Numbered from the stretch's first letter, positions 34,411-43,455 are shown. The stretch is 64,000 nt of DNA from Deltaproteobacteria bacterium (GCA_020635195.1 JACKAG010000004.1:1-64000), one strand, 5' to 3'. The notes: generated by a model from the sequence alone, not told the origin. Program-made: numbers and translations.

Positions 34411-35568
34411 TTACAGGGATGATCCACGGGCTTCCTTAAGGATGAACTCCAGGATCTGGACGGATCTTGCTGCATCAGGCTCTGTTTTTTGCTCTTCCAG
34501 GAGGGTTTCCAGAGAGGACCATGTCCTGGGGTCCCTGGCGGCTTGTCTTATGAGTTTTTCAGCCCATTGCCACTCACCCATCTCCAGGAGAATCCGTCCC
34601 TGGTGGGCATAGATCATCCCGTCAGATGGGTCAAGAAGCAGGATTCTCTGAAGCTTTCTCAGGGCATTTGCCGGATGCTTTTCTGTGAGAGCATCCCGGA
34701 AGAGCAGTGTTTTGATCCGGTCGCTCTGTTGTAGCAGGCTCAGGATGCCTCCTGCTCCTGCAAAGCTCAGGGCGATGATGAGAAAACCTGCGGCTTTTTT
34801 CTTTCTGAGCAGTCCGTTGGGGCGAATGAAAAGATAGGCAAGGCCGAGGCTCAGTCCCATGCAGAGCCCTCCAAGGTGCGCTGCGTTATCAATGCCAAAA
34901 GAGGCGTCATCGCTGACAGAAACCAGCACATTGATCAGGATAGCAAGGGCAATGTTCAGCAGTCCCATCCAGGCAAAGGGGCCGGGAATCCAGCGGAATT
35001 TTTTTCTGCCGGAGGGCGTGATATCCATCACATGTTCGCCGTTTTCGCTGATAAAAGAGCGCCCCTGACTCCGGAAGCGTTGCCATTCGGAGAGGTATTC
35101 AGGAATGATCATAAATCCGACAAGGCCGAAAATGGCTCCGGAGGCTCCCATTCCCAAAGAGGTATTGCTGGCGGCGCTCCAGAGATTGCCCTGTATCCCG
35201 GAGCTCAGGAAAATAAAAAGAAACCATCCTGAGCCTGTCTGATATTCCACAATACGTCCGACAAAGCGCAGTGCCATCATGTTCAGAAAAAGATGCAGGA
35301 TATTATAATGGAGAAATATAGGGTTAAACAGTCGCCACCATTGACCCTGTGCCATGGCGACAGGTTCTTTCGCTCCAAGACGGAAGAGCCATTCGATATA
35401 AGATTCTGTCGGGCTCAGAAAGGACTGTGTCGTGATGGCCATAAGGAGCCAGATTGTGGCACAAAGGAGAAGCAGACGCCCTGTCCATGTATGAAAGAGA
35501 TAGCGATGGTCCGAAAAACGAAGTATTTTTTTCGCCTGTAATGAATCCTGATCCTGCACAATAAACAT
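34411..35568 (-). CDS. Rhomboid-family intramembrane serine protease with C-terminal repeat region
   Basis: Polytopic protease of 385 residues. The rhomboid core is clear: WWRLFNPIFLHYNILHLFLNM (with the oxyanion Asn and conserved His), the catalytic Ser in GMGASGAIFGLVG (about 148) and the catalytic His in DNAAHLGGLCMGL (about 240). Between them lies an extra loop of about 50 hydrophilic residues. After the last helix, about residues 290-380 look like a TPR-type helical repeat (LLLDPSDGMIYAHQGRILLE). It sits 152 bases upstream of the NfeD gene on the same strand. The ATG at 35568 has AGG immediately before it, so the start is uncertain. Confidence 0.9.
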   Translation of the reverse strand: MFIVQDQDSLQAKKILRFSDHRYLFHTWTGRLLLLCATIWLLMAITTQSFLSPTESYIEWLFRLGAKEPVAMAQGQWWRLFNPIFLHYNILHLFLNMMALRFVGRIVEYQTGSGWFLFIFLSSGIQGNLWSAASNTSLGMGASGAIFGLVGFMIIPEYLSEWQRFRSQGRSFISENGEHVMDITPSGRKKFRWIPGPFAWMGLLNIALAILINVLVSVSDDASFGIDNAAHLGGLCMGLSLGLAYLFIRPNGLLRKKKAAGFLIIALSFAGAGGILSLLQQSDRIKTLLFRDALTEKHPANALRKLQRILLLDPSDGMIYAHQGRILLEMGEWQWAEKLIRQAARDPRTWSSLETLLEEQKTEPDAARSVQILEFILKEARGSSL

Positions 35569-35584
35569 CCTGACTGGTGAAGCG

Positions 35585-36109
35585 TTAAAACAGCAGATAA
35601 TCGCTGGAAGGCGCGTGTAACTGAAGCAGAGGGGTTCCGCTGAAATCAGCCTGACGGGCGTGCAATGACAGCATCCGGACAGGCTGTGTTTCGCCGGAGG
35701 CGGTCGTCAGCCAGATCAGGGTCTGCCCGATCCTGATGGTGTTCTGCTGTATCCTGTGACCTGAATAACGAAGTCTGTAGGAGGAACCTTCCTTCAGGCC
35801 AGGATGCACCGCTCTTGTTTCCAGCCAGAGTCCGGAAGATTCACTGCTGCGTGTTTTAGTTCCGGGCTTATCCTGTTTATTAAACAGAATTCTGTAAAAT
35901 AAAAGCTCTTTTTCGGCAGGATGAACACGTATGATCTTTTCCAGGATGTAACTGCCCTCGCCCCGGATGACTTCGGCTCCGTTCTGAGAGGCGGGTCTGG
36001 CTGAGCCAGGCTCTGCAAGCAGCTCAGGGCGGAGAAGCAGAGTCAGCGCCAACGTGGGCAGGATGGCCCTGAGAAAACAGAAGGGAATCGGGCGCTGAGC
36101 TCTTTTCAT
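35585..36109 (-). CDS. Secreted protein of unknown function
   Basis: 174 residues with a signal peptide (FCFLRAILPTLALTLLLRPELLA) and a mature part of short beta-like strands and basic residues (KIIRVHPAEKELLFYRILF, SSYRLRYSGHRIQ). GGAAGG precedes ATG 36109. Only 16 bases separate it from the rhomboid gene, so both should be on one transcript. No family recognised. Confidence 0.65.
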   Translation of the reverse strand: MKRAQRPIPFCFLRAILPTLALTLLLRPELLAEPGSARPASQNGAEVIRGEGSYILEKIIRVHPAEKELLFYRILFNKQDKPGTKTRSSESSGLWLETRAVHPGLKEGSSYRLRYSGHRIQQNTIRIGQTLIWLTTASGETQPVRMLSLHARQADFSGTPLLQLHAPSSDYLLF

Positions 36110-36156
36110 CCGGAACCTTCCTTTTCTGATAAAAAGACCTTCAATACTGGGATGTT

Positions 36157-37698
36157 TTAGTGAAGAGAAAGTCCGGCCTCTTTGAGGAGGTGGATAAGTC
36201 CCCCTTCCCGGATCAGTCTGCTGATGATGTCGATGTCCTGATAGAGTGCTCTGTCCTGTTCCATTCCGGGAGAAAGCTCCCGGACCTTATGATAGATAAG
36301 GGAGAGTGCTGCGGAAGGTTTCAGGGGGGAAAGAAGATCAAGGGCCTGGCAGGCTGCCAGAAGTTCAATCGCCAGAATGAATGCGACGTTCTGATTGACC
36401 ATCATAGCTTTTCTGGCCGCGATGGGGCCCATACTGACATGATCCTCCTTGTCTGCGGAGGTGGGGATGCTGTCTGCTGATGCCGGATGGCAGAGGGTTT
36501 TGTTTTCAGAGGCAAGTGATGCGCTCACAACATGGGGGATCATATATCCCGAGTTCAGCCCGCTGTTGTGGCTGAGAAATGCGGGTAGCCCGCTCTGAGC
36601 GGGGTTGGTCAGTTTCTCTGTCCGGCGTTCAGAAAGGCTTCCTGCTTCTGATATTGCCAGGCAGAGAAAATCCATAGCAAGGGCGAGAGGCTGGCCGTGA
36701 AAATTTCCGCCACTACGAACCGTCCTGTCAGGAAAGACCAGAGGGTTGTCTGTTACGCTGTTCAGTTCGGTGTTGGTCTGGTCGCGAATCCAGCTCAGGG
36801 CATCCCGTGAGGCTCCGTGAACCTGAGGGATGCAGCGAAAGCTATAAGGGTCCTGCACTTTGTCGCAGTCTTTGTGGCTGTCACGGATCTCATCTGCTCC
36901 ACTCAGTAAAGTGCGCAGGTTCGCAGCAACCAGCCGTTGGCCCTGATAGGGCCTGACCTCCTGAATCTCTGTGTCGAAAGCGACCGGAGTGCCGCGAAAG
37001 GCATCAACACTCAGAGCTGCGATGATGTCCGCAGAACGCAGCAGGGTATCGGCCTCCTGGACGGCAAAAGCCGCAAGGCTGCTCATGAAATGAGTCCCGT
37101 TAATCAGGGATAGCCCTTCTTTGATACCGGGAGAGAAAGGTTTTAAGCCGGCCTCTCTGAGGGCCTGAGCCGCTGCGATTCTTTCTCCCCGGAAGAAGAC
37201 ATCCCCTTCTCCCATCATTCCAAGGGCGAGGTGGGCTAAGGGAGCAAGGTCTCCGGAAGCGCCAACAGAGCCTTTGTCCGGAATGACAGGGAGCAGGTCA
37301 TGGCTCAGGCATGATTGCAGAGCCTGCATGCATGCTCTGCTGATGCCGCTGTAACCAATCGCAAAATGGTGCATTTTCAGAATGATCATGGCTCTGACAA
37401 TATCCGGAGAAACCGGCGAGCCAACGCCACAGGCATGTGAGCGGATCAGATTCTGCTGTAGCTGATCCAGCTGATCTTTTCCGATCCTGACATCGGACAG
37501 ATAGCCAAATCCTGTATTAATACCGTAGCAGCTCAGCTCTCCTTCTGCTTTTTCCAGAACGATTGAGCGGAACTGATCCAGTCTCTGCCAGATTTCTTCG
37601 CTGATTTTGATCTGAATGCGTTGGCCCGAAGCAAGTCTGGTCAGGCTTTCTGTATTCAGCTTGTCCAGTCCGGGATGAAAGACAGGATCACAGGTCAC
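36157..37698 (-). CDS. hutH: Histidine ammonia-lyase
   Basis: Deaminates L-histidine to urocanate and ammonia, first step of histidine degradation; 513 residues, the usual size. The autocatalytic MIO cofactor forms from the Ala-Ser-Gly in GSVGASGDLAPLAHLALG (about 147). Other family motifs: GINTGFG (Tyr-containing loop just before), IRSHACGVG, and NFHGQPLA. The GTG at 37698 with GGAGGG upstream gives a standard N-terminus; the ATG 14 codons upstream is poorer. hutU, hutI and hutG are not in the window, so histidine use as a full pathway cannot be claimed. Confidence 0.93.
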   Translation of the reverse strand: MTCDPVFHPGLDKLNTESLTRLASGQRIQIKISEEIWQRLDQFRSIVLEKAEGELSCYGINTGFGYLSDVRIGKDQLDQLQQNLIRSHACGVGSPVSPDIVRAMIILKMHHFAIGYSGISRACMQALQSCLSHDLLPVIPDKGSVGASGDLAPLAHLALGMMGEGDVFFRGERIAAAQALREAGLKPFSPGIKEGLSLINGTHFMSSLAAFAVQEADTLLRSADIIAALSVDAFRGTPVAFDTEIQEVRPYQGQRLVAANLRTLLSGADEIRDSHKDCDKVQDPYSFRCIPQVHGASRDALSWIRDQTNTELNSVTDNPLVFPDRTVRSGGNFHGQPLALAMDFLCLAISEAGSLSERRTEKLTNPAQSGLPAFLSHNSGLNSGYMIPHVVSASLASENKTLCHPASADSIPTSADKEDHVSMGPIAARKAMMVNQNVAFILAIELLAACQALDLLSPLKPSAALSLIYHKVRELSPGMEQDRALYQDIDIISRLIREGGLIHLLKEAGLSLH

Positions 37699-37924
37699 AA
37701 CACCCACCCTCCGCTTACATATGGGGCCAGATCGCCTCATTCTTGCTGGTATGGGACGAATTTATAGCAGGGGAAGCAGTCGGTCAAGCTCTTTGAATAA
37801 AAGCTTTTATCACACAGACTCTGTCTGGATTCAGAAATGAGAGTTTTGTCCTGTATGACGTTTTTTCGTGAATTGACAGGAGCTGATGTCATAAGAAAAA
37901 AATATTATGCATGAGTTTTTCTGC

Positions 37925-38734
37925 CTAATACTTTTTTAAAACCTGATGGATAAAAGATTCATTTTCTCTTGTCTTTCTAAGTGATTTCCATATTTCTTCT
38001 CTTTCAGGAGAACTTTTTATAACGTCTGATTTTTTAGAAAAGACCATGAAGTATGATTTTGATTTAATAGGTTTTGTTTCCACTCTTAATTTTTCTTTGA
38101 GCTCTGGCTGTTGTTTCAGAAAAAAATGAAAGGTATCCGGGAGAGAAATCATAGCGACACTATCCGGATGATGAACCGCGATGTTGAGTAGTTTTTTAAT
38201 GTTATAACGGTCTCCTGGGGCGAACTGAATGCCTTTGACCCCTTCTTTTTTGAGATCATCTCCGATAGAGTATCCCTTCGTAATAAGGATATGCTCTGGC
38301 AGCTTTGTATTGTCTCCGGTGTATGTAAAGTGACTGCTCGCGGGTACAATAAAGATGTATTCGACCTGGGTGACACGAAAATCGGAAACACCATTTTCCG
38401 GATTTGCAGCATCTGGAGGGTAATAGAGAATTTTTGCCCGGTCAGGCTTGTATGAGGCACTGACAATTGCATCATATTTACCCTCCCCGGTCTGGCCGAT
38501 GCAGGCATCCCATCGTCTGGGCTCGAAAGTTGCAGAATAGCCAATATCTTCTAATGCTTTTTTTGCGATATCAATATGTAAACCAAGTGCAATTTTTTTT
38601 GATGAATCTGTATATGTAAAGGGGTACCACGTATTGTCATCGATACATATCCTGATGGTTTTTTTTTCTGTTGCTGTTAAGTGAAATCCACATATAGAGA
38701 AAAGAAGAAAGATGACATATTGATAAAATTTCAT
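37925..38734 (-). CDS. Orphan periplasmic solute-binding protein (family 3 type)
   Basis: 269-residue secreted protein: signal peptide (MKFYQYVIFLLFSICGFHLTA), then a PBPb-type ligand-binding fold (IRICIDDNTWYPFTYTD, GLHIDIAKKALEDIGY, CIGQTGEGKYDAIVSASYKPDR, ending near SFIHQVLKKY). This family normally feeds polar amino-acid ABC importers, but no permease or ATPase is adjacent. ATG 38734 has GGAGATC upstream. It is transcribed divergently from a CheA-like sensor kinase across a 348-base gap, so a ligand-sensing role is possible. Codon use and spacing DNA are AT-rich compared with the surrounding genes. Confidence 0.8.
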   Translation of the reverse strand: MKFYQYVIFLLFSICGFHLTATEKKTIRICIDDNTWYPFTYTDSSKKIALGLHIDIAKKALEDIGYSATFEPRRWDACIGQTGEGKYDAIVSASYKPDRAKILYYPPDAANPENGVSDFRVTQVEYIFIVPASSHFTYTGDNTKLPEHILITKGYSIGDDLKKEGVKGIQFAPGDRYNIKKLLNIAVHHPDSVAMISLPDTFHFFLKQQPELKEKLRVETKPIKSKSYFMVFSKKSDVIKSSPEREEIWKSLRKTRENESFIHQVLKKY

Positions 38735-39082
38735 ATGGGGATCTCCATGGTGGACTTGTGAAATCAATAAGCTTTATTGATGTGATATCTGAATCAGATA
38801 TCACGTGTTCTTCAGGATAGCACATAATTGTTTTTGTTTGATTTTAACCTTGATGAACGTGATCTGTGGAAATACTGTTGATTGAGCTGGAAGAGATAAT
38901 GATTTTTTGCACTGTTTTTGTTTTTTATAAACAACAGTACGACGTTTTTTAGGTTGAGGTGCAATAAATTCTAGGATAATAGAATCTTATGATTCGTTCT
39001 TGTCGGTTAAGTCCTTTTTTGCTTCTTCCGATACATAGACGGCAGATTATTTCGCTCATCAGGAATAGAGAGAATTAATGCG
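38735..39082. promoter_or_regulatory. AT-rich divergent intergenic region
   Basis: 348 bases without a supported gene between the divergent solute-binding protein and sensor kinase genes. Very AT-rich, with T-runs and an imperfect dyad TGATATCTGAATCAGATATCA (about 38781-38801) that could be an operator. Promoters for both genes must lie here; none could be assigned with confidence. Confidence 0.45.
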
Positions 39083-41422
39083 TTGAAAAATTTCAGGAAT
39101 AAAAGCCTGGCGATTACATTAATCAGAAGTATTTTTTATATATACTTCATCATTACATTTGTTCTGACATTATTTCAGATGTATGAGAACTATAAACATG
39201 AAAAAAATAATGTGATTCATGAATTACAAAAATTCGCAAAGAGTTTTTCTCTTACGTTTAGTGAATCTATCTGGAATTATGATGAATCACAGTTAGAAAA
39301 TTCTCTGCGAGGAGTTGTTACATCGGATGTGATTGTCGGGGCTATGGCCGCGAATGAATCTGCTGATTTTTTTGGTGGAATAGGAAATCATTATGATAAG
39401 AATGATCAGAAAATAGTAAGAAATTATGTCGGAAAGAATGATTTTGAAGTTGCATCTGACAAGCTTCTTGTCGCTTATGGAAAGCTTATTCCTTTTAAAT
39501 TCACATTATATAATATGGAAAATAAAGGTGAAGAGATTGGTCACCTCTGGCTTTATTCCTCAGAAGGTTTTGTTCTGGATAAAGTCAAAGATGAATTCAT
39601 TCTGATCATCATGATTGCTGTGATAAAAACACTGTCACTCTGGATGATCATGTTCTTTTTTATTAATCGCCTTGTGGCTAAGCCGATTGCTGTCCTGGTC
39701 CGCTTATCAGAATTTCTGAATCCAAAAAATGATCATTTTAATCTGGAAACATCTGTTATTGCAGAGTCTGAGCTTATAAGCCGGAAAGACGAACTTGGTA
39801 TCCTTGGGCGTTCGACAGAGATGATGCGTCTTGAACTCCTTAACCGCGATAAAACAATTCAGGAATACTCAAGAAATCTCGAGGAAAAAGTCAGGATAAG
39901 AACCAGAGATCTTATGGAAAAAACGAATGACCTTCAAGCGATATTCAATCATCTTCCTCAGGGTATTTTTACCTTGCTTGAAGATGGAAGCATACATCAC
40001 GAATATTCACAATACCTTCTTGAAATTCTTGAAACAGATGATGTTTCCGGAAAGAACATCCGGGAGGTCTTTCTGAAAAAATGCAGGATTGGTGATGACA
40101 GAAAAAATCAGATTATGGCTGCTCTTGAAGTGATCCTTGGATCATCTTCAGACAAAATAGCATGGGATTTTAATGAACATCATCTTCCCGGACAGATTGT
40201 TTTCTCTGCGAAGTCAGGTGAAAAAATTATTGAATGTGACTGGGAACCTGTCTGCAATCATAGCGGGACAGCCATAACAAAAATTCTTGTTGTTCTCAGA
40301 GATGTGACCGAAATGCACGAAATGAAGAAAGCTTTTCTTGTGAAAGAAAAAGAGATTCAGTATATGAATATGATTATTGAAGTCAGATCTGATCGTTTGC
40401 ATCGTTATCTCGATTCTATGTTTTCTCTGATCAAAGATAGCCGGAAATATCTCTCCCAAAGAGATGTTCTGGCAAGAAACATTCATACGATCAAAGGCAA
40501 TTCTCGGATGTATGGCATGACTCTTGTGTCAGATCTGTGTCATAAAATGGAAGAAGATATCTCTTCTTCTGTTGCGGAAGAAGGCCTGCTCCTGTCTGCG
40601 CTTGATAATATTGAACAAGAATTTCATGTTGTGCTGTCTTTGGTAAATAAAGTTTCATCTTCAGATGGTCATAGTTTTGATTCTGGTAGAATCTCTGCAT
40701 TTATTGATAGTTGCAGGACTTTTTTCAGGAGCGTTGCATACAGCGAGGAAGATGAACTACGAACATTGATTCATCAGCTGTCTCTGAAACTGGATGCAAT
40801 TAATGCCATATCGGCCCATGATTTTCTTGAGAGGCATATAAAAGGGCTCGATGAACTCTCCACTTCTCTTGGAAAAGTTACTCCGGAAGTGCAGATTGTT
40901 GACCATAATATCAGGTTAAAAGAAGACAGATTATCTTTTTTACATGATGTATTAGTTCATCTTTTTCGCAATTCTTTTGATCACGGAATTGAAAGCGCAG
41001 AAGAAAGGCAGCAAAAAAATAAGCCTGCTCGTGGAAAGATATCGATCGAATTCAGCCATGAGGGCGACTGTGTTCAGATGGTCTTTGTGGATGATGGACG
41101 TGGACTTGATCTTTCGGAACTTAAAAAATCAGCTGTCCGTTCTGGAAGGATTGCAGAGAGTGAAAACGATCCGTATACCATTGCTTCCCAGATATTCCAT
41201 TCAGGTTTATCAACGAAGAACGAAGTGACAGATATTTCCGGAAGGGGAGTCGGACTTGATTCGGTAAAAGAAATCCTGAAACAGAATCATTGTTTGACAG
41301 ACCTTATCCTGAATGAGCAAACGGGGGCACAAGAGAGGCACCGGGTTTACTTTGCTCTTATGATCACTCTTCCTGAAGATTATTTTCTGTTTCCGGATCA
41401 TAAAACATCTTCCGGGACGTAA
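39083..41422 (+). CDS. CheA-like membrane sensor histidine kinase (HAMP-PAS-HPt-HATPase)
   Basis: 779-residue predicted sensor. Transmembrane helix about 10-32; extracytoplasmic sensor region to about 175; second helix about 178-203 (IMIAVIKTLSLWMIMFFF); HAMP and coiled coil about 205-280; a PAS-like domain about 290-410; an HPt-like helical segment with NIHTIKGNSRMYG (about 470-483, phosphorylatable His); and a C-terminal CheA-type ATPase: HLFRNSFDHGIES (N box), VDDGRGLD and GRGVGLDSV (G boxes). There is no CheW-binding domain or receiver. The start is a TTG at 39083, since the nearby ATG is out of frame. No response regulator gene is next to it. AT-rich codon use. Confidence 0.85.
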   Translation: MKNFRNKSLAITLIRSIFYIYFIITFVLTLFQMYENYKHEKNNVIHELQKFAKSFSLTFSESIWNYDESQLENSLRGVVTSDVIVGAMAANESADFFGGIGNHYDKNDQKIVRNYVGKNDFEVASDKLLVAYGKLIPFKFTLYNMENKGEEIGHLWLYSSEGFVLDKVKDEFILIIMIAVIKTLSLWMIMFFFINRLVAKPIAVLVRLSEFLNPKNDHFNLETSVIAESELISRKDELGILGRSTEMMRLELLNRDKTIQEYSRNLEEKVRIRTRDLMEKTNDLQAIFNHLPQGIFTLLEDGSIHHEYSQYLLEILETDDVSGKNIREVFLKKCRIGDDRKNQIMAALEVILGSSSDKIAWDFNEHHLPGQIVFSAKSGEKIIECDWEPVCNHSGTAITKILVVLRDVTEMHEMKKAFLVKEKEIQYMNMIIEVRSDRLHRYLDSMFSLIKDSRKYLSQRDVLARNIHTIKGNSRMYGMTLVSDLCHKMEEDISSSVAEEGLLLSALDNIEQEFHVVLSLVNKVSSSDGHSFDSGRISAFIDSCRTFFRSVAYSEEDELRTLIHQLSLKLDAINAISAHDFLERHIKGLDELSTSLGKVTPEVQIVDHNIRLKEDRLSFLHDVLVHLFRNSFDHGIESAEERQQKNKPARGKISIEFSHEGDCVQMVFVDDGRGLDLSELKKSAVRSGRIAESENDPYTIASQIFHSGLSTKNEVTDISGRGVGLDSVKEILKQNHCLTDLILNEQTGAQERHRVYFALMITLPEDYFLFPDHKTSSGT

Positions 41423-41431
41423 GGTATTGTG

Positions 41432-41464
41432 AGAAGAGGGAGCCATTCGCTCTCTCTCTCTTCT
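41432..41464. terminator. Possible shared terminator between convergent kinase and alr genes
   Basis: AGAAGAGGGAGC, a short CATTC loop, then GCTCTCTCTCTCTTCT form an imperfect purine/pyrimidine hairpin in the 62-base gap between two convergent stops. The T-run downstream is interrupted, so termination efficiency is unclear. Confidence 0.4.
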
Positions 41465-41484
41465 GGTCTGCTTTGCCTGTTTTT

Positions 41485-42627
41485 TCAGCTCTGATTTGCG
41501 CAGGATGCTGAGAGGTGCCGCGGAATTCCAGGGTTGATGCGGGAGACAACTTCGTAATTGATCGTGCCAAACCAGGAGGCAAGGGTGTCTGCGCTGATGG
41601 TTTCGGCTCCGTTCGTTCCCAGCAGTGTCACCTGCTCTCCGGGACAGATCTGCTGCAGGTGTGTGACATCCACCATCATCATATTCATACAGATCCGGCC
41701 GAGGATACGGCAGCGTGTTCCGCGGATCAGAACCCAGGCCTGACCTTCTCCGGCGCTACGGGCATAGCCTTCAGAGTAGCCGACGGGAAGGACAGCCGCT
41801 TGCATCGCAGAGGGTGCGCGGAAGGTGCATCCATAGCCGACAAAATCGCCTGCGGCCAGAGTTCTGACATGTACGACTCTGCTGTGCCAGCTCAGGACAG
41901 GTCTGAGAGGGAGAGGAGCTGTTCCATGAAGGTTAATCCAGGACATTCTGGTCAGACCAGATGGCCAGAGCCCATACATAGAAAGGCCAATCCGGCAAAG
42001 GTCGAGATGGCTTTCTTTCATCAGGAGGGACGAGGCCGAGGAGGCTGCATGAGAGCGGATCTGGTAGCCTGCTTTCCGGAAGACCTCCCGGGCCTGTTCG
42101 AGCCTCGCCAGCTGCTTACGGGGGTAGCTGGTGTCGGAAACATCCTCAACATTTGCAAAGTGGGTGGATATTCCGGCAAGTTCGGACTGATATGGCGCAA
42201 GAGCTGTGGCGAGGCGGGGGGCTTCATCGGCTGAAAAACCCAGCCTTCCCATTCCGGTATCAAATTTCAGCCAGGCGCGGCAGCGGGGGGATGAGTCCAT
42301 CCATGCTTTCAGCAACCATGGTGATCCGATGGTGAGGTCTGTCTGGAGTTCAGCGGCCTTCTTTAGTTCATGCTCCAGAAGGGGGCCCAGTATCAGGATG
42401 GGGCCATCAAAAGCGAGTTCCCGGAGCTCTGATGCCTCAGAGAGATCGTTGACTCCGATCATTCCCCTGAGGCCGGCATCTGCCAGACACTGGTAGACCT
42501 GACGAAGGCCATGACCGTAGGCGTTCGCTTTCAGGACCGGGACAACTTTATCTGCTCCCAGCAGATGACAAAAGTAACGATAGTTTTCTTTCAGGGCATC
42601 CTGATCGATTTCAATCCAGTTATGCAT
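41485..42627 (-). CDS. alr: Alanine racemase
   Basis: Pyridoxal-phosphate enzyme making D-alanine for peptidoglycan, 380 residues. The PLP lysine is Lys 33 in VVPVLKANAYGHG; the second catalytic residue is the Tyr in GDFVGYGCTFRA (about 262). KFDTGMGRLGF and GRICMNMMMVDVT are family motifs. Ends NPGIPRH followed by a short tail. It faces the sensor kinase gene tail to tail and is divergent from rpmH; D-Ala-D-Ala ligase lies about 10 kb away on the same strand but in a different group. Confidence 0.94.
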   Translation of the reverse strand: MHNWIEIDQDALKENYRYFCHLLGADKVVPVLKANAYGHGLRQVYQCLADAGLRGMIGVNDLSEASELRELAFDGPILILGPLLEHELKKAAELQTDLTIGSPWLLKAWMDSSPRCRAWLKFDTGMGRLGFSADEAPRLATALAPYQSELAGISTHFANVEDVSDTSYPRKQLARLEQAREVFRKAGYQIRSHAASSASSLLMKESHLDLCRIGLSMYGLWPSGLTRMSWINLHGTAPLPLRPVLSWHSRVVHVRTLAAGDFVGYGCTFRAPSAMQAAVLPVGYSEGYARSAGEGQAWVLIRGTRCRILGRICMNMMMVDVTHLQQICPGEQVTLLGTNGAETISADTLASWFGTINYEVVSRINPGIPRHLSASCANQS

Positions 42628-42761
42628 CAGTTTAAAAACGCTCCTTTTTTTGTTCCGGATAGACCCTCAGAAAAACGGCGGATGATCGAAGTGCTTATGT
42701 CTTGCCTTTTACATGCTTATCTGCTACGTTCCTGCACCTGTGCCGGAAAGTGCTGTATGCC

Positions 42762-42790
42762 TTTACGGGATTGGAACGATACCTTATACG
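42762..42790 (+). promoter_or_regulatory. Candidate sigma-70-type promoter for the rpmH operon
   Basis: TTTACG (42762-42767) and TATACG (42785-42790) separated by 17 bases, 94 bases upstream of rpmH. A short palindrome, CCTGTTACAGG, follows about 15 bases later. Position and spacing fit a strong housekeeping promoter, but no transcript data are available. Confidence 0.5.
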
Positions 42791-42883
42791 CGTGCCTGTT
42801 ACAGGTAGGCGTTGATCGTTAAAGATGTGTTCTCGCAGCCATAGTGCCGAAGCTGCACTCAGAGACAACAAAAGGATAAATCA

Positions 42884-43033
42884 GTGAAACGAACCTTTCA
42901 ACCAAGTAATATCAAGAGACTAAGGACTCATGGCTTCCGTCAACGGATGGCGACAGCTGGTGGGCGGAATGTTCTGAAAAACCGTCGGGCAAAAGGCCGG
43001 GCACGTCTGGCTTCTGTTATTTATAAAAAATGA
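42884..43033 (+). CDS. rpmH: 50S ribosomal protein L34
   Basis: 49-residue basic ribosomal protein, too short for most gene tracks. Hand translation from GTG 42884 gives the standard sequence: KRTFQPSNIKRLRTHGFR, then TAGGRNVLKNRRAKGRARL, ending IYKK. AAAGGA lies just upstream. First gene of the conserved rpmH-rnpA-yidD-yidC-khpB cluster. Its stop overlaps the rnpA start (ATGA). dnaA, often next to rpmH, is absent; alr takes its place. Confidence 0.97.
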   Translation: MKRTFQPSNIKRLRTHGFRQRMATAGGRNVLKNRRAKGRARLASVIYKK

Positions 43034-43455
43034 GCGATCAGCCCTGTAAGCTTCGGACTGCTCCGGAACATGCCGGAGACAAGGGGGGTTGTGTCTTTCC
43101 CTCCAGTCATCGTCTGTTGAAAAAATCGGAATTTCGCTCCGTTTTTGATGCCGGGATAAAAGCAGTCTGTCGGGAGCTGGTTGTTCTTGCAATTCCTGCG
43201 CAGAGTGCAAGTCGGCTTGGTCTGGTGGTTTCCAGAAAAGTTGGAAATGCTGTTGTCAGAAACAGGGTTAAACGCCATCTGAGAGAAGCATTTCGTCAGG
43301 CCGAACAGCCGGAGATGGCGCTGGATCTGGTCGTAATCGCGCGACATATTTGCAGAGAATCAGGCTCAGAGGATCTTCGTTTGGCCTTTCTTTCCTGCAG
43401 AAAGCGTCTCTTGCGGAGTCCTCGCTTGCGGGGGGATACCAGGAAAGCGGACTGA
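43030..43455 (+). CDS. rnpA: Ribonuclease P protein component
   Basis: Protein subunit that helps the RNase P RNA mature tRNA 5' ends, 141 residues. Core motifs: RLLKKSEFRSVFDAG, RLGLVVSRKVGNAVVRNRVKR (the RNA-binding RNR box) and the basic helix before it. About 25 extra residues precede the normal start; the ATG overlapping the rpmH stop supports the longer form through coupling. The yidD gene follows. Confidence 0.94.
   Translation: MSDQPCKLRTAPEHAGDKGGCVFPSSHRLLKKSEFRSVFDAGIKAVCRELVVLAIPAQSASRLGLVVSRKVGNAVVRNRVKRHLREAFRQAEQPEMALDLVVIARHICRESGSEDLRLAFLSCRKRLLRSPRLRGDTRKAD

Noticed and set aside
41515..42234. 239-codon plus-strand frame inside alr
   Set aside because: Antisense shadow of alr, which has intact catalytic motifs.
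42628..42883. Replication origin upstream of rpmH
   Set aside because: No cluster of DnaA boxes or AT-rich unwinding element, and dnaA is absent.
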